A program made the translations under genes and the position numbers. 64,000 nucleotides of DNA from Alphaproteobacteria bacterium 33-17 (GTDB taxonomy: Bacteria; Pseudomonadota; Alphaproteobacteria; Rickettsiales; 33-17), in NCBI GenBank assembly GCA_001897445.1, contig MKSX01000016.1:1-64000 (forward strand), in the 5' to 3' direction. The notes under the pieces are model-generated. The model was not told the DNA's origin. It worked only from the letters and a program-made list of their open reading frames with translations, and made no database searches. Position 1 is the first letter of the stretch. Every line of letters begins with the position of its first letter. Positions 48,976 through 58,536 of this stretch are shown piece after piece.

Positions 48976-49522
48976 AGAATATAAAAATATACTTTTAAAC
49001 ATAAAGCACAATTTTTTACCAGGATATATTTTCCTGCTAGCCTCTAATAAAAAAGAACAAAAAGCTAAGTTTTTCTTTGAATTTCTCGCTGAAATGCAGT
49101 CAATTTTTAGTAAAACCCTTGATCCTACTTTACAGCAAATAAGGATAACATGGTGGAAAGAGGCTATAGAAAACAACCTGCATGATAATCCTCTTATAAA
49201 GAATATTACAAACTTTAATGCAATTGCTTTGCTGGATATTTTTGAGGCAAAAATTGAAAATAAACCAGTTAGCTATAATAGTGCTAAAGATTTATTACTT
49301 GAGTTTTGTAAAGTCCTTAACATAACAGAATCAAATATTAGTACTAATAGTATTGACATCATGGCTGACTTTTTCAATAGCACGCATTTTTCTAAAAATA
49401 TTGTAGATGACATTCTGAATAAAAGTTTACGTAAATTTTGTAGAATTGCTGCAGATATTGTTCATAATCCAAAGGCAAACAGGTTTAGACCATGGTTTAT
49501 GGTGAAGTTAATACTAAAATAA
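48965..49522 (+). CDS. short squalene/phytoene synthase-family protein
   Basis: 185-aa protein with a phytoene-synthase-family segment: FLAEMQSIFSKTLDPTLQQIRITWWKEAIEN, close to the family LGxIRLxWWREAL motif. Usual family members are about 270-290 aa with two Asp-rich motifs; the first is not seen and the protein is short, so it is probably not a synthase. A role like the mitochondrial complex I assembly factor NDUFAF6 (same family) is possible. GTG start, overlapping the HPt gene by 11 bases. It is convergent with the ankyrin pseudogene, overlapping by 9 bases. Confidence 0.65.
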   Translation: MDHKEYKNILLNIKHNFLPGYIFLLASNKKEQKAKFFFEFLAEMQSIFSKTLDPTLQQIRITWWKEAIENNLHDNPLIKNITNFNAIALLDIFEAKIENKPVSYNSAKDLLLEFCKVLNITESNISTNSIDIMADFFNSTHFSKNIVDDILNKSLRKFCRIAADIVHNPKANRFRPWFMVKLILK

Positions 49523-50161
49523 TCTCGGCTCTCTTGTTTGAAATTTAAGCATTTCTAATTTTGTATGAATAGAATGCAAAAGTTCTTCGTAAATAATTTT
49601 ATTATATTCAGGATTCGATAAAGATAAATAATTGCAATTTATCAGTCTTTCATAGACTTCTGTGTAAATATTCTCATGCAGATTATTACGGTAACTCTGG
49701 CAAGGAAATAACTGATTATCATTATGCAAATACATACAAGTATTGAAATAAAGGTCAACTAAAGCGCTGTTATAACACAATATATAATTTTCTGCATATG
49801 AAAATACCTTAGAGTATTCTATTTTGTTATCTTCGCAGAATATATCGTTGAATGATTCAACTGCACAAATAATGTTAAAACGTGTTGTGCTGCCAAATAA
49901 TATTAATAAAGCAGTACTTAATGTATGATTGTGTGCTATGGATACTTCTAAGGGTGTAATACCTAGGTAATCCGAATAATTTATATTAGCTCCATAAAGG
50001 TGTAGTAAAGCAATCATATCGTGCAATCCATGAGTTGCTGCGTATTATAATGGTGTTCGTCCCTGTAAATCAATAACATCTAGAGTTGAAATATTGGATA
50101 TTATTTTTATAACCTGGCTATAACTATTATTTAGAACAGCCTCATGTAATGGGGTGGGCAT
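49514..50161 (-). pseudogene. ankyrin-repeat gene interrupted by a stop codon
   Basis: From ATG 50161 the frame reads MPTPLHEAVLNN, then QGRTPL, an ochre TAA at 50047-50045, then YAATHGLHDMIALLHLYGAN and a further 150 residues. In-frame ankyrin consensus continues across the stop, so the gene was one 215-aa protein. It aligns along its length with the intact ankyrin gene at 38066-38683, including the helical C-terminus. Downstream of the stop a TTG at 50026 could restart a shorter 170-aa product. A point mutation, or readthrough, explains it. Confidence 0.78.
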
Positions 50162-50174
50162 ATGAATTTAAAAA

Positions 50175-51554
50175 TTATAAAGATTGAGCATTATAATATT
50201 CAAATATTCTTCTAAATTCTTCGCCTCTATGTTCAAAACTTTTAAACTGATCAAATGATGCACAAGCAGGACTCAAAACAATATTTGCATGTTTGAGATC
50301 GCTTTTAGCATCTAATGCTGCATCGGTAAAGGCATTTTCTAATGTTCCGCATTTTGAATATGAAACGCCTTCAGATTTTAGGAAATTTGCAAATTCATCC
50401 TGAGAAGATCCTATTAAATAAGCCTTATGTACATTTGATAGGTATGGTCTTAGAGCTTCCAGCCCCCCTTCTTTTGGCTGACCACCTAAGATCCAATAAA
50501 TATTAGAGAATGATGATAAGGCCGCTATTGATGCTTCAGCATTTGTAGATTTGCTATCATTATAAAAAGACATGTTAAGCATTTGCCCAAGATACTCAAG
50601 TCTATGTGGTAATGGGCTAAAGCTGTTTATTGCCTGTAAAATATTTTCAGGGCTTAGGTTGTAAAGCATACCTATAGCAAATGCTACTGCTATGTTTTCA
50701 CGATTGTGCTTGCCAGGCAGGTTTTTAGGCTGACTGAATTGAATATCACCCTTATGGTTATGTACATTAAACTGAATGTGATCTTCTCCAACATATACAC
50801 CAAATTCCATATTTTTATTAAGACTGGAAACGGGGACTTTATATGATTTTAAAGGCAGATTTTGGTATAAATTTAATGTAATGGGATTATCAATTGCAAA
50901 AATGGCATTGTCCATCATTGTTTGATGATCAAATATTTTGGTTTTAGCATTAATATAGTGATCCATATTGCCATGCCTGTCTAAATGATCTTTTGTAACA
51001 TTTAATATTGCTGCAGTATTAAACTTAACGTCATGAAGCAAATCAAGCTGAAAGGAAGACATTTCTAATACAAAATTTCCAGATCTCTGAAAAGGGTTAA
51101 GATCCATGACTGGAATTCCGATGTTTCCACCAATTTGGGTATCTAATTTGGAATGGGATAATATATAATGCGTAAGTGATGTTGTAGTAGATTTACCGTT
51201 GGTACCTGTAATTCCTATAAATTTATTTTTTTTCTGACTATGGAATAACATTTCTATGTCAGAATAAATAGTAGTTCCAGCAGATTTAGCAAAATTTACA
51301 ATATAATGTGGTTCTGGAAATGTTAAAGGCACTCCTGGAGAAAGTACTAAATAATCAGTATTTTTCCAATTTGTTGTTTCAGGAGATTCTAATGTATTTC
51401 TAATATGATCTGGTAAGTTAATTGAAGATGCTTTTTCATCCCAGCTTTTGACATTGATATTAGACTTTAATAAAGCATTTACTGCTGATATTCCTGTTCT
51501 TCCCAGGCCATATACAAAAAATGATTTTCCTTTATAAAAGTCTAAGTTAATCAA
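50175..51554 (-). CDS. murD: UDP-N-acetylmuramoylalanine-D-glutamate ligase
   Basis: 459-aa cytoplasmic ligase adding D-glutamate to the peptidoglycan precursor. ATP loop GITGTNGKSTTTSL, then FVLEMSSFQL, NVTKDHLDRHG and the C-terminal NDSKSTNAEAS and SPACASFDQFKSFEHRG are family hallmarks. It stands apart from other mur genes, which usually adjoin it. ssb is 18 bases upstream of it on the same strand. Confidence 0.96.
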   Translation of the reverse strand: MINLDFYKGKSFFVYGLGRTGISAVNALLKSNINVKSWDEKASSINLPDHIRNTLESPETTNWKNTDYLVLSPGVPLTFPEPHYIVNFAKSAGTTIYSDIEMLFHSQKKNKFIGITGTNGKSTTTSLTHYILSHSKLDTQIGGNIGIPVMDLNPFQRSGNFVLEMSSFQLDLLHDVKFNTAAILNVTKDHLDRHGNMDHYINAKTKIFDHQTMMDNAIFAIDNPITLNLYQNLPLKSYKVPVSSLNKNMEFGVYVGEDHIQFNVHNHKGDIQFSQPKNLPGKHNRENIAVAFAIGMLYNLSPENILQAINSFSPLPHRLEYLGQMLNMSFYNDSKSTNAEASIAALSSFSNIYWILGGQPKEGGLEALRPYLSNVHKAYLIGSSQDEFANFLKSEGVSYSKCGTLENAFTDAALDAKSDLKHANIVLSPACASFDQFKSFEHRGEEFRRIFEYYNAQSL

Positions 51555-51572
51555 TTTATAAACCTGTGATAA

Positions 51573-52013
51573 TTAAAAAGGTAAATCGTCATCTAAAACA
51601 AATTCATCTTTATCAGCTTCAGTTTGAGACCTGTCCATAGATTGACTACTATTAGAAGTATTTTGTCTGTCAAGCATCATTAACTGGCAGTTATAACCTT
51701 GTAAAACAATCTCGGTTGAATATTTCTCAACACCGTTTTGATCTGTCCATTTTCTTGTATGAAGTGCGCCTTCAATATATAACTTAGCACCTTTTCTAAC
51801 ATAATTTTCAACAACGTTAACTAAACCTTCATTGAAAATGCTGATTCTATGCCATTCTGTTTTATCTTTTCTTTCGCCAGTATTCTTATCTTTCCATGTT
51901 TCAGATGTAGCAAGAGTTACCGAAGCCAATTTTCTGCCATCGGATGTTGACCTTACTTCTGGGTCTTTTCCTACGTTACCAACTAAAATTACCTTGTTAA
52001 TGCTACCAACCAT
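51573..52013 (-). CDS. ssb: single-stranded DNA-binding protein
   Basis: 146-aa OB-fold protein: SINKVILVGNVGKDPEVR start, TEWHRISIFN, and the acidic tail ending DDDLPF that binds repair and replication partners. Divergent to uvrA, with an inverted repeat in between. Confidence 0.97.
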   Translation of the reverse strand: MVGSINKVILVGNVGKDPEVRSTSDGRKLASVTLATSETWKDKNTGERKDKTEWHRISIFNEGLVNVVENYVRKGAKLYIEGALHTRKWTDQNGVEKYSTEIVLQGYNCQLMMLDRQNTSNSSQSMDRSQTEADKDEFVLDDDLPF

Positions 52014-52080
52014 GTCGTTTTTCCTATTAAAGTGTTGCTACATTTCAGATTACCAATATAATGAAGGATATTTTAAAATC

Positions 52081-52126
52081 AAACGTTTTATTTTGTGTTA
52101 ATAAAAAAATTAAAAATAAAACGTTT
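52081..52126. promoter_or_regulatory. 14-bp inverted repeat in the ssb/uvrA intergenic region
   Basis: AAACGTTTTATTTT (52081-52094) and its exact inverse (52113-52126), 18 bases apart. Each arm holds the palindrome AAACGTTT. It lies between two divergent DNA-repair genes, so an operator for both is possible. It does not match the alphaproteobacterial LexA pattern GTTC-N7-GTTC. Confidence 0.5.
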
Positions 52127-52149
52127 TAACAATAATCAAAGTGGTTGTT

Positions 52150-55005
52150 ATGACTGGATATATTTCTGTTAAGGGTGCTAGGCAGCATAATTTAAAAAAT
52201 GTCAGCATCGATATCCCTAGGGATCAATTAGTAGTAATCACTGGGCTTTCTGGCTCTGGTAAGTCTTCTTTAGCGTTCGATACCGTATATGCGGAAGGTC
52301 AAAGAAGATACGTAGAAAGCTTGTCTGCTTATGCAAGGCAGTTTTTGGAACTTCAGGATAAACCTGATGTGGATCATATTAGCGGATTATCTCCCGCAAT
52401 TTCAATTGATCAAAAAACAATATCGAAAAACCCGAGATCAACTGTTGGTACGATTACCGAGATATATGATTACTTAAGGTTACTGTATGCCAGAATTGGC
52501 GTGCCGTATTCGCCTGTTACAGGTAAACCTATTGAAAGCCAAACAGTATCGCAAATGGTTGATGCGATAAAGAAACTTCCAAAAGATACAAAGGTATATA
52601 TTCTAGCTCCAATGGTACGTGGTCAAAAGGGTGAGTATAAAAAAGAATTCATGCAGCTTAAAAAGCAAGGTTATCAGCGTATTAAATTAGATGGTATCTT
52701 GCATGAGCTTGATGATCTACCAAGTATAGATAAAAATAAGAAGCATCATATAGATATAGTAATAGACAGACTTGTTATTAATGATAGCCTCGGCAATAGA
52801 CTTGCAGATAGTGTTGAAACAGCTCTTAAACATGGTCATGGTCTGCTATATGTTGAAATAGTATCGCTTCCTGAAGATCATGGTACTGCGCATCAAAATG
52901 ACCAAATACTGGTATTTTCTGAAAAATTCGCATGTCCTGTTTCGGGATTTCAACTAGACGAAATTGAGCCTAGAATATTTTCATTTAACAGCCCATATGG
53001 TGCTTGTGAAACATGTGATGGTATTGGTAAAGAGAAATTTTTTGATCCTGAGCTTATAATCCCTAACTCTAGGAAATCAATCAATGATGGTGCTATTGCT
53101 CCTTGGGCGGAAAATAAGTCTAAACTTATGAGTCAGGCTTTAGAAGCAGTTGCTCAGCATTATAATTTCACACTCAACGATGCATATGAGACAATACCTG
53201 AAAAAGCAAAGGAAGTATTGCTATATGGTTCTGGTAAAGAAGAAATTGGTTTCATGTTTAATGACGGCTATAGAAAGCAGCAAATTACAAAGCCATTTGA
53301 AGGAATTGTGCCGCATTTAGAAAAGAGACACCACGAAGCTGATAGCACATGGATGAAAGAAGATCTTGAAAAATATAGAGCGGAACGTCATTGCCGTGAA
53401 TGTAATGGTTTTAGACTAAGAAAAGAAAGCCTTTTAGTTAGAGTTAATCTTCTTAATATTGGAGAGCTTTGTACAAAAAATATTGCAGAGCTTGTTGACT
53501 GGTTTCTTGATCTTCCAAAATACTTAACTGAAACTCAAAACAAAATTGCTGAGAAAATTTTAAAAGAGCTTAATGACCGTTTAGGATTCTTAAGAAACGT
53601 AGGGCTTGAGTATTTGACGTTATCACGAGAATCAGGAACTCTTTCTGGTGGTGAAAGTCAGCGTATCAGGCTTGCATCTCAAATTGGTTCTGGTCTTACA
53701 GGTGTATTATATGTACTTGATGAGCCATCAATTGGTCTTCATCAGTCAGATAATAAAAAGCTTATCCAAACACTTAAGAACCTTAAGGCGCTTCAGAATT
53801 CGGTAATTGTGGTTGAACACGATGAAGAAACTATGATGGAAGCAGACTATATTATTGACGTAGGACCAGGTGCAGGTATTTATGGTGGTCAGATTGTATC
53901 TAAGGGTACGTTAGAAGAAATTAAAAATGATCCTAACAGTATTACAGGTCAATACTTATCAGGTAAAAAGAAAATTGAGATTCCTGCAACAAGAAGAAAG
54001 GGTCATAAAGATAAGTTTTTAATATTAGAGGGTGCTAAAGCCAATAATCTTTGTAATGTCAGTATAAAAATTCCACTTGGAACATTTACTGCGATTACTG
54101 GGGTTTCAGGTGGGGGTAAATCAAGTTTGATTATCCACACGCTTTATAAAGCTGCGATTAAAATATTAGAGGGTACAAAAACCCATCCAGGTCCTTATGA
54201 CAGGCTTACTGGTCTTGAGCATATTGATAAAATTATTGAGATTGATCAAACTCCAATCGGGCGTACACCAAGATCAAATCCTGCTACCTATACAGGTGCA
54301 TTTACACATATTCGTGATTGGTATGTTGGGCTTCCTGAGTCTAAGGCAAGGGGCTACAAAGTAGGTAGATTCTCATTTAACGTAAAAGGTGGACGCTGTG
54401 AGACTTGTCAGGGTGATGGGCAGATTAAAATTGAGATGCACTTTTTACCAGATGTATACGTTAAATGTGATAGTTGTAATGGCGCAAGATATAATCGTGA
54501 AACTTTAGAGATTAAGTACAAAGATAAATCCATTGCAGATGTTTTGGGTATGAATGTTGATGAAGCGATTGAGTTTTTTGACAAGATCCCTTCTATTAAA
54601 GAAAAAATGGTAGCGCTTAAAGAAGTGGGGCTTGGTTATATTAAAATTGGTCAGTCTGCCACAACGTTATCAGGTGGTGAGGCGCAAAGGGTAAAACTTG
54701 CCAAAGAATTATCGCGTAAATCTACTGGTAAAACACTTTATATTTTAGATGAGCCAACTACTGGTCTTCACATAGATGATATTAAAAAGTTACTTCAGGT
54801 GCTTCACAGGCTTGTTGAGCTTGGTAACTCCGTAATTGTAATCGAACATAATCTTGATGTGATTAAAACTGCGGATCACGTAATTGATGTAGGTCCTGGC
54901 GGTGGTAATAAAGGTGGTTACATTGTTGCTGCATGTACACCAGAAGAGCTAATAAAAGTAAAAGATAGTATTACAGGTGAATGTTTAATACCGTATATGA
55001 AATAA
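52150..55005 (+). CDS. uvrA: UvrABC excinuclease subunit A
   Basis: 951-aa damage-recognition ATPase. Two ABC cassettes are seen ([14 protein letters not shown] and [11 protein letters not shown]), with zinc-binding CxxC sets ([26 protein letters not shown]) and the signature [18 protein letters not shown] 52150 is preferred to a GTG three codons upstream, as the usual start (M[15 protein letters not shown]) fits it better. rph follows after 16 bases. Confidence 0.96.
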   Translation: MTGYISVKGARQHNLKNVSIDIPRDQLVVITGLSGSGKSSLAFDTVYAEGQRRYVESLSAYARQFLELQDKPDVDHISGLSPAISIDQKTISKNPRSTVGTITEIYDYLRLLYARIGVPYSPVTGKPIESQTVSQMVDAIKKLPKDTKVYILAPMVRGQKGEYKKEFMQLKKQGYQRIKLDGILHELDDLPSIDKNKKHHIDIVIDRLVINDSLGNRLADSVETALKHGHGLLYVEIVSLPEDHGTAHQNDQILVFSEKFACPVSGFQLDEIEPRIFSFNSPYGACETCDGIGKEKFFDPELIIPNSRKSINDGAIAPWAENKSKLMSQALEAVAQHYNFTLNDAYETIPEKAKEVLLYGSGKEEIGFMFNDGYRKQQITKPFEGIVPHLEKRHHEADSTWMKEDLEKYRAERHCRECNGFRLRKESLLVRVNLLNIGELCTKNIAELVDWFLDLPKYLTETQNKIAEKILKELNDRLGFLRNVGLEYLTLSRESGTLSGGESQRIRLASQIGSGLTGVLYVLDEPSIGLHQSDNKKLIQTLKNLKALQNSVIVVEHDEETMMEADYIIDVGPGAGIYGGQIVSKGTLEEIKNDPNSITGQYLSGKKKIEIPATRRKGHKDKFLILEGAKANNLCNVSIKIPLGTFTAITGVSGGGKSSLIIHTLYKAAIKILEGTKTHPGPYDRLTGLEHIDKIIEIDQTPIGRTPRSNPATYTGAFTHIRDWYVGLPESKARGYKVGRFSFNVKGGRCETCQGDGQIKIEMHFLPDVYVKCDSCNGARYNRETLEIKYKDKSIADVLGMNVDEAIEFFDKIPSIKEKMVALKEVGLGYIKIGQSATTLSGGEAQRVKLAKELSRKSTGKTLYILDEPTTGLHIDDIKKLLQVLHRLVELGNSVIVIEHNLDVIKTADHVIDVGPGGGNKGGYIVAACTPEELIKVKDSITGECLIPYMK

Positions 55006-55021
55006 ATTTGATGAGAGAAAA

Positions 55022-55735
55022 ATGAGATTAGAAAATAGAAAAAATAATGAAATGAGACCTGTATCAATCGAAACTAATGTATCAAGATATGCTGAAGGCT
55101 CGTGTATGATAAAGTTTGGTAATACGCACGTACTTTGTACAGCAACAATTGAGGAATCAGTTCCACCATTTATTAAAGGCACAGGAAGTGGGTGGATTAC
55201 GGCTGAATATGGTATGCTACCAAGATCTACGCATTCTCGTATGAGAAGAGAAGCATCGCAAGGTAAGCAATCTGGCAGAACTCAGGAAATACAAAGGCTT
55301 ATTGGTAGGTCTTTAAGAAATGCAGTTGATTTAAAAGCTTTGGGTGAGCGTCAGATATTAATTGATTGTGATGTTATTCAAGCTGATGGAGGCACTCGTA
55401 CTGCGTCTATTACCGGTGGATTTGTGGCACTTCAAATTGCGTGTAATAAACTTGTTGAAAAGGGTTTGCTAAGAAAATCACCGATAATAAATAATATTGC
55501 TGCAGTATCATGCGGTATTTTAAAAGGTGAAGTAATTCTTGATCTCAATTACGAAGAAGATAGTAGTGCAGAAGTAGATGCAAACTTTGTTATGAACGGT
55601 AATTATGACCTTATTGAGACTCAGGCAACAGGTGAGGAAAAGTCTTATACAAGAGAGCAATTAAATAATATGCTGGAGTTTGCTGAGATGGGTATTAAGC
55701 AACTTATTGAAGCGCAAAAAGCTGCTACAAAATAA
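55022..55735 (+). CDS. rph: ribonuclease PH
   Basis: 237-aa phosphorolytic exoribonuclease trimming tRNA 3' ends. [42 protein letters not shown] and [20 protein letters not shown] are characteristic. Normal length. A 12-bp AT stem follows. Confidence 0.97.
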   Translation: MRLENRKNNEMRPVSIETNVSRYAEGSCMIKFGNTHVLCTATIEESVPPFIKGTGSGWITAEYGMLPRSTHSRMRREASQGKQSGRTQEIQRLIGRSLRNAVDLKALGERQILIDCDVIQADGGTRTASITGGFVALQIACNKLVEKGLLRKSPIINNIAAVSCGILKGEVILDLNYEEDSSAEVDANFVMNGNYDLIETQATGEEKSYTREQLNNMLEFAEMGIKQLIEAQKAATK

Positions 55736-55744
55736 TTTTTCTTT

Positions 55745-55788
55745 AAATTTTGGTTCTTAAATTTTTTAGGAACCAAAATTTTCTTTTT
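55745..55788 (+). terminator. terminator after rph
   Basis: AAATTTTGGTTC (55745-55756) pairs perfectly with GAACCAAAATTT (55770-55781) around a 13-base loop, followed by a T run. Confidence 0.75.
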
Positions 55789-55917
55789 GGTATAAAATGT
55801 TTCTTAAGAAATTTTTTATAAAAAAATCTATAAAAATCAATGAAAAAACTTGCATAAAACGCTATATTCTCTAAAGTTGTATATATTTAATTTCTGACTG
55901 ATGAAGGGTAGCAATCA

Positions 55918-57378
55918 ATGACAATAAATCTTAACATTCCTGATAATGTTATTTTAAAACCAAGAATCACTGTATTTGGCGTAGGTGGTGCGGGCGGTAA
56001 TGCTGTAAATAACATGATAAATTCTAATCTTGAGGGTGCGGAGTTCATTGTAGCAAACACAGATGCTCAGGCTTTAGAATTTTCAAAAGCTTCTACAAGA
56101 GTTCAGCTTGGTGAAAACATTACCAGAGGTCTTGGTGCTGGTGCTTCCCCTGATGTTGGTCGTGCTTCAGCTGAAGAAAGTTCTGCTGTTATTGATAAAT
56201 TACTTGATGGCTCAAATATGGTGTTCATTACAGCTGGTATGGGCGGTGGTACAGGAACAGGTGCAGCACCTGTTGTTGCAAACCTTGCACGTAATAAGGG
56301 CATTCTTACTGTAGGTGTGGTTACAAAGCCTTTCCATTTTGAAGGCGCGCACAGAATGAGACTAGCTGAGCAGGGTCTTATTGAAATGCAAAAATATGTT
56401 GATACATTAATTGTTATTCCTAACCAAAATTTATTCCGTGTTGCTAATGAGCGCACTACATTTGCTGATGCATTTAAAATGGCAGATGATGTACTTCATG
56501 CCGGTGTTCGTGGTGTTACAGACTTAATCACAATGCCTGGTCTTATTAACCTTGATTTCGCTGATATCGTTACCATTATGAGTAAGATGGGTAAGGCGAT
56601 GATGGGTACTGGTGAGGCATCGGGCGATAATAGATCAATTTTAGCCGCAGAAGCAGCAATTTCTAATCCGCTTTTAGATCAAACTTCTATGAAAGGTGCA
56701 AGAGGCGTCCTTATCAATATTACTGGTGGCCCTGATATGACATTATTTGAGGTTGATGAAGCTGCTAACAGAATTAGAGATGAAGTTGATTCAGACGCAA
56801 ATATTATTTTCGGTTCTACATTTAATCCAAATCTAACTGGTCAAATTAGAATTACTGTTGTAGCAACTGGTATTGATCACCCTGAAGACAGACGTACAAG
56901 TCTTAATGTGGAAAGAAAAATAGATACTGCTCCAGTAAAAGAAACAGTAAAAGTTACTGTTGAGACTGTAACAGTTGAAGAAGTTCCTGTACAAAAAGCT
57001 CAACATGATAATTTTGCAGTGGAATTAGAAAAAGAAGTAGAAAGTTTAATTGCAGAAGATGAAAATGTTGAAATTAGGGAATTAGAAGAAGAATTAGTAG
57101 GCGCAAGTAATTTTAGACCTCAGGTTAAGCATGAAAGCTTTACGCAAACTACAAATCCTTCTTTAGACAATTTTATGGCGAATTACAAACGCGAAATTCA
57201 AACGGAGCAGCAATATAAGCAACAAGCTGAACCTGTGAAAAATAAGGGTTTGTTTGGTAGAGTAGCAAGTTCTTTATTTGGTAGCAATGAGCAATCAAAA
57301 AAAGATGCACATGTAGAAGTTAGTGTAGATGAAGGTAATCTTGATATACCTGCTTTTCTACGCCGTAAACAGAAGTAA
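55918..57378 (+). CDS. ftsZ: cell-division GTPase FtsZ
   Basis: 486-aa tubulin-like protein forming the division ring. [27 protein letters not shown], and [16 protein letters not shown] are typical. After residue 330 comes an acidic linker longer than in E. coli (about 100 residues), then an internal QQY/KGLFGRV region and the conserved C-terminal peptide DIPAFLRRK, the partner-binding tail. It lies apart from ftsQA and ddlB. Confidence 0.97.
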   Translation: MTINLNIPDNVILKPRITVFGVGGAGGNAVNNMINSNLEGAEFIVANTDAQALEFSKASTRVQLGENITRGLGAGASPDVGRASAEESSAVIDKLLDGSNMVFITAGMGGGTGTGAAPVVANLARNKGILTVGVVTKPFHFEGAHRMRLAEQGLIEMQKYVDTLIVIPNQNLFRVANERTTFADAFKMADDVLHAGVRGVTDLITMPGLINLDFADIVTIMSKMGKAMMGTGEASGDNRSILAAEAAISNPLLDQTSMKGARGVLINITGGPDMTLFEVDEAANRIRDEVDSDANIIFGSTFNPNLTGQIRITVVATGIDHPEDRRTSLNVERKIDTAPVKETVKVTVETVTVEEVPVQKAQHDNFAVELEKEVESLIAEDENVEIRELEEELVGASNFRPQVKHESFTQTTNPSLDNFMANYKREIQTEQQYKQQAEPVKNKGLFGRVASSLFGSNEQSKKDAHVEVSVDEGNLDIPAFLRRKQK

Positions 57379-57438
57379 TAAAAAATATAGGGGTGAAATC
57401 CCTATATTTACTTAAATTAATTTTTGTTTGTAAGGACA

Positions 57439-58533
57439 ATGCTCCAGTTTCCTATTATATCTCGTTATATTGCACGCAGGTTTATAGCAAGCCTATTACT
57501 GGTATTATTAGTGGTAGGAGCTGTAGTTATTGTTGTTGATGCTTTAGAAGTTACCCGCAGATCATTTGGAAAATCAGTAAACGTTTTTTATATTCTTGGT
57601 ATGGTTATACTTAGAACGCCAATGACGTTGCAAGAAGTTATGCCATTTATAATGATAATAAGCGGGATGCTATGCTACGTAAAATTATCGCGTAGTAGTG
57701 AGCTGATAATTTTGAGGGCATCAGGACTTCCTGCATTAAAGTTTATGTTACCAAGCATGTTTGCAGCATTTGTTGTGGGTTTTTTGCATGTTACAATTTT
57801 AACCCCAATAACATCTAAAATGTTCTATAAAGCTGAGGTTATGGAAGATAAGCTAGTGCGGAATAAATCTGCTAAAGCTTCAGCATTATCACATGGTGTT
57901 TGGCTTAAAGAATATGTGCCAGATATTGGTAACGTAGTAATTCATGCTAAAAGTGTAATTAGGGATGCAAGTGAGCTTGAAAAAGTAAAGTTTCTGATAT
58001 TTGACAATAATTTTGCCTTTAAAAAAAGAATTGATGCAGAAAATGCGAAAATTACAGATGAAGGCTGGATATTAAGTAATATTAATGCATCTACTATTAA
58101 AAGTCTTCATAATAAGTTTGATCAAATGATATTTAGAACTTCAATTAATATTGAAAGACTTCAGGATAGTTTTGCAAAACCAAATAATTTGTCTTTATGG
58201 CAATTGCCTCAATTTATAGGTAATATGAAGCTTGCAGGATTTTCAGCAATAAGACATGTACAGTATTACTATTCACTTTTGTTACTACCTTTCACCTTAG
58301 CTGCAATGACTTTAATATCAGGGTGTTTTGCACTTAGAATATCAAACAGAATTCAAAATAATTATGAGCTTATTATAGGTATAATCGTTAGCTTTATTGT
58401 ATACTTTGTAACTCAAATGATCAATGCCATGGGTCTTTCAAACTCAATACCATTATTATTGTCAGCGGTAGCGCCAATTATACTTACAACTGCATTTGCA
58501 ATTTTCATAATTTTACATAGAGAAGGTGGCTGA
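57439..58533 (+). CDS. lptG: LPS export permease LptG (LptF/LptG family)
   Basis: 365-aa inner-membrane permease of the LptB2FG machine. Six membrane segments, three N-terminal (PIISRYIARRFIASLLLV; VMPFIMIISGMLCYV; FAAFVVGFLHVTILTPIT) and three C-terminal (LLLLPFTLAAMTLISGC; LIIGIIVSFIVYFVTQM; APIILTTAFAIFIIL), flank a periplasmic jellyroll. ATG 57439 follows an AAGG site by 6 bases and is chosen over a TTG 15 bases upstream. lptD starts 3 bases after its stop. Confidence 0.9.
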   Translation: MLQFPIISRYIARRFIASLLLVLLVVGAVVIVVDALEVTRRSFGKSVNVFYILGMVILRTPMTLQEVMPFIMIISGMLCYVKLSRSSELIILRASGLPALKFMLPSMFAAFVVGFLHVTILTPITSKMFYKAEVMEDKLVRNKSAKASALSHGVWLKEYVPDIGNVVIHAKSVIRDASELEKVKFLIFDNNFAFKKRIDAENAKITDEGWILSNINASTIKSLHNKFDQMIFRTSINIERLQDSFAKPNNLSLWQLPQFIGNMKLAGFSAIRHVQYYYSLLLLPFTLAAMTLISGCFALRISNRIQNNYELIIGIIVSFIVYFVTQMINAMGLSNSIPLLLSAVAPIILTTAFAIFIILHREGG

Positions 58534-58536
58534 TAA

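Noticed and set aside
52014-52140. LexA box in the ssb/uvrA gap
   Set aside because: No GTTC-N7-GTTC pattern; only the AAACGTTT inverted repeat is present.
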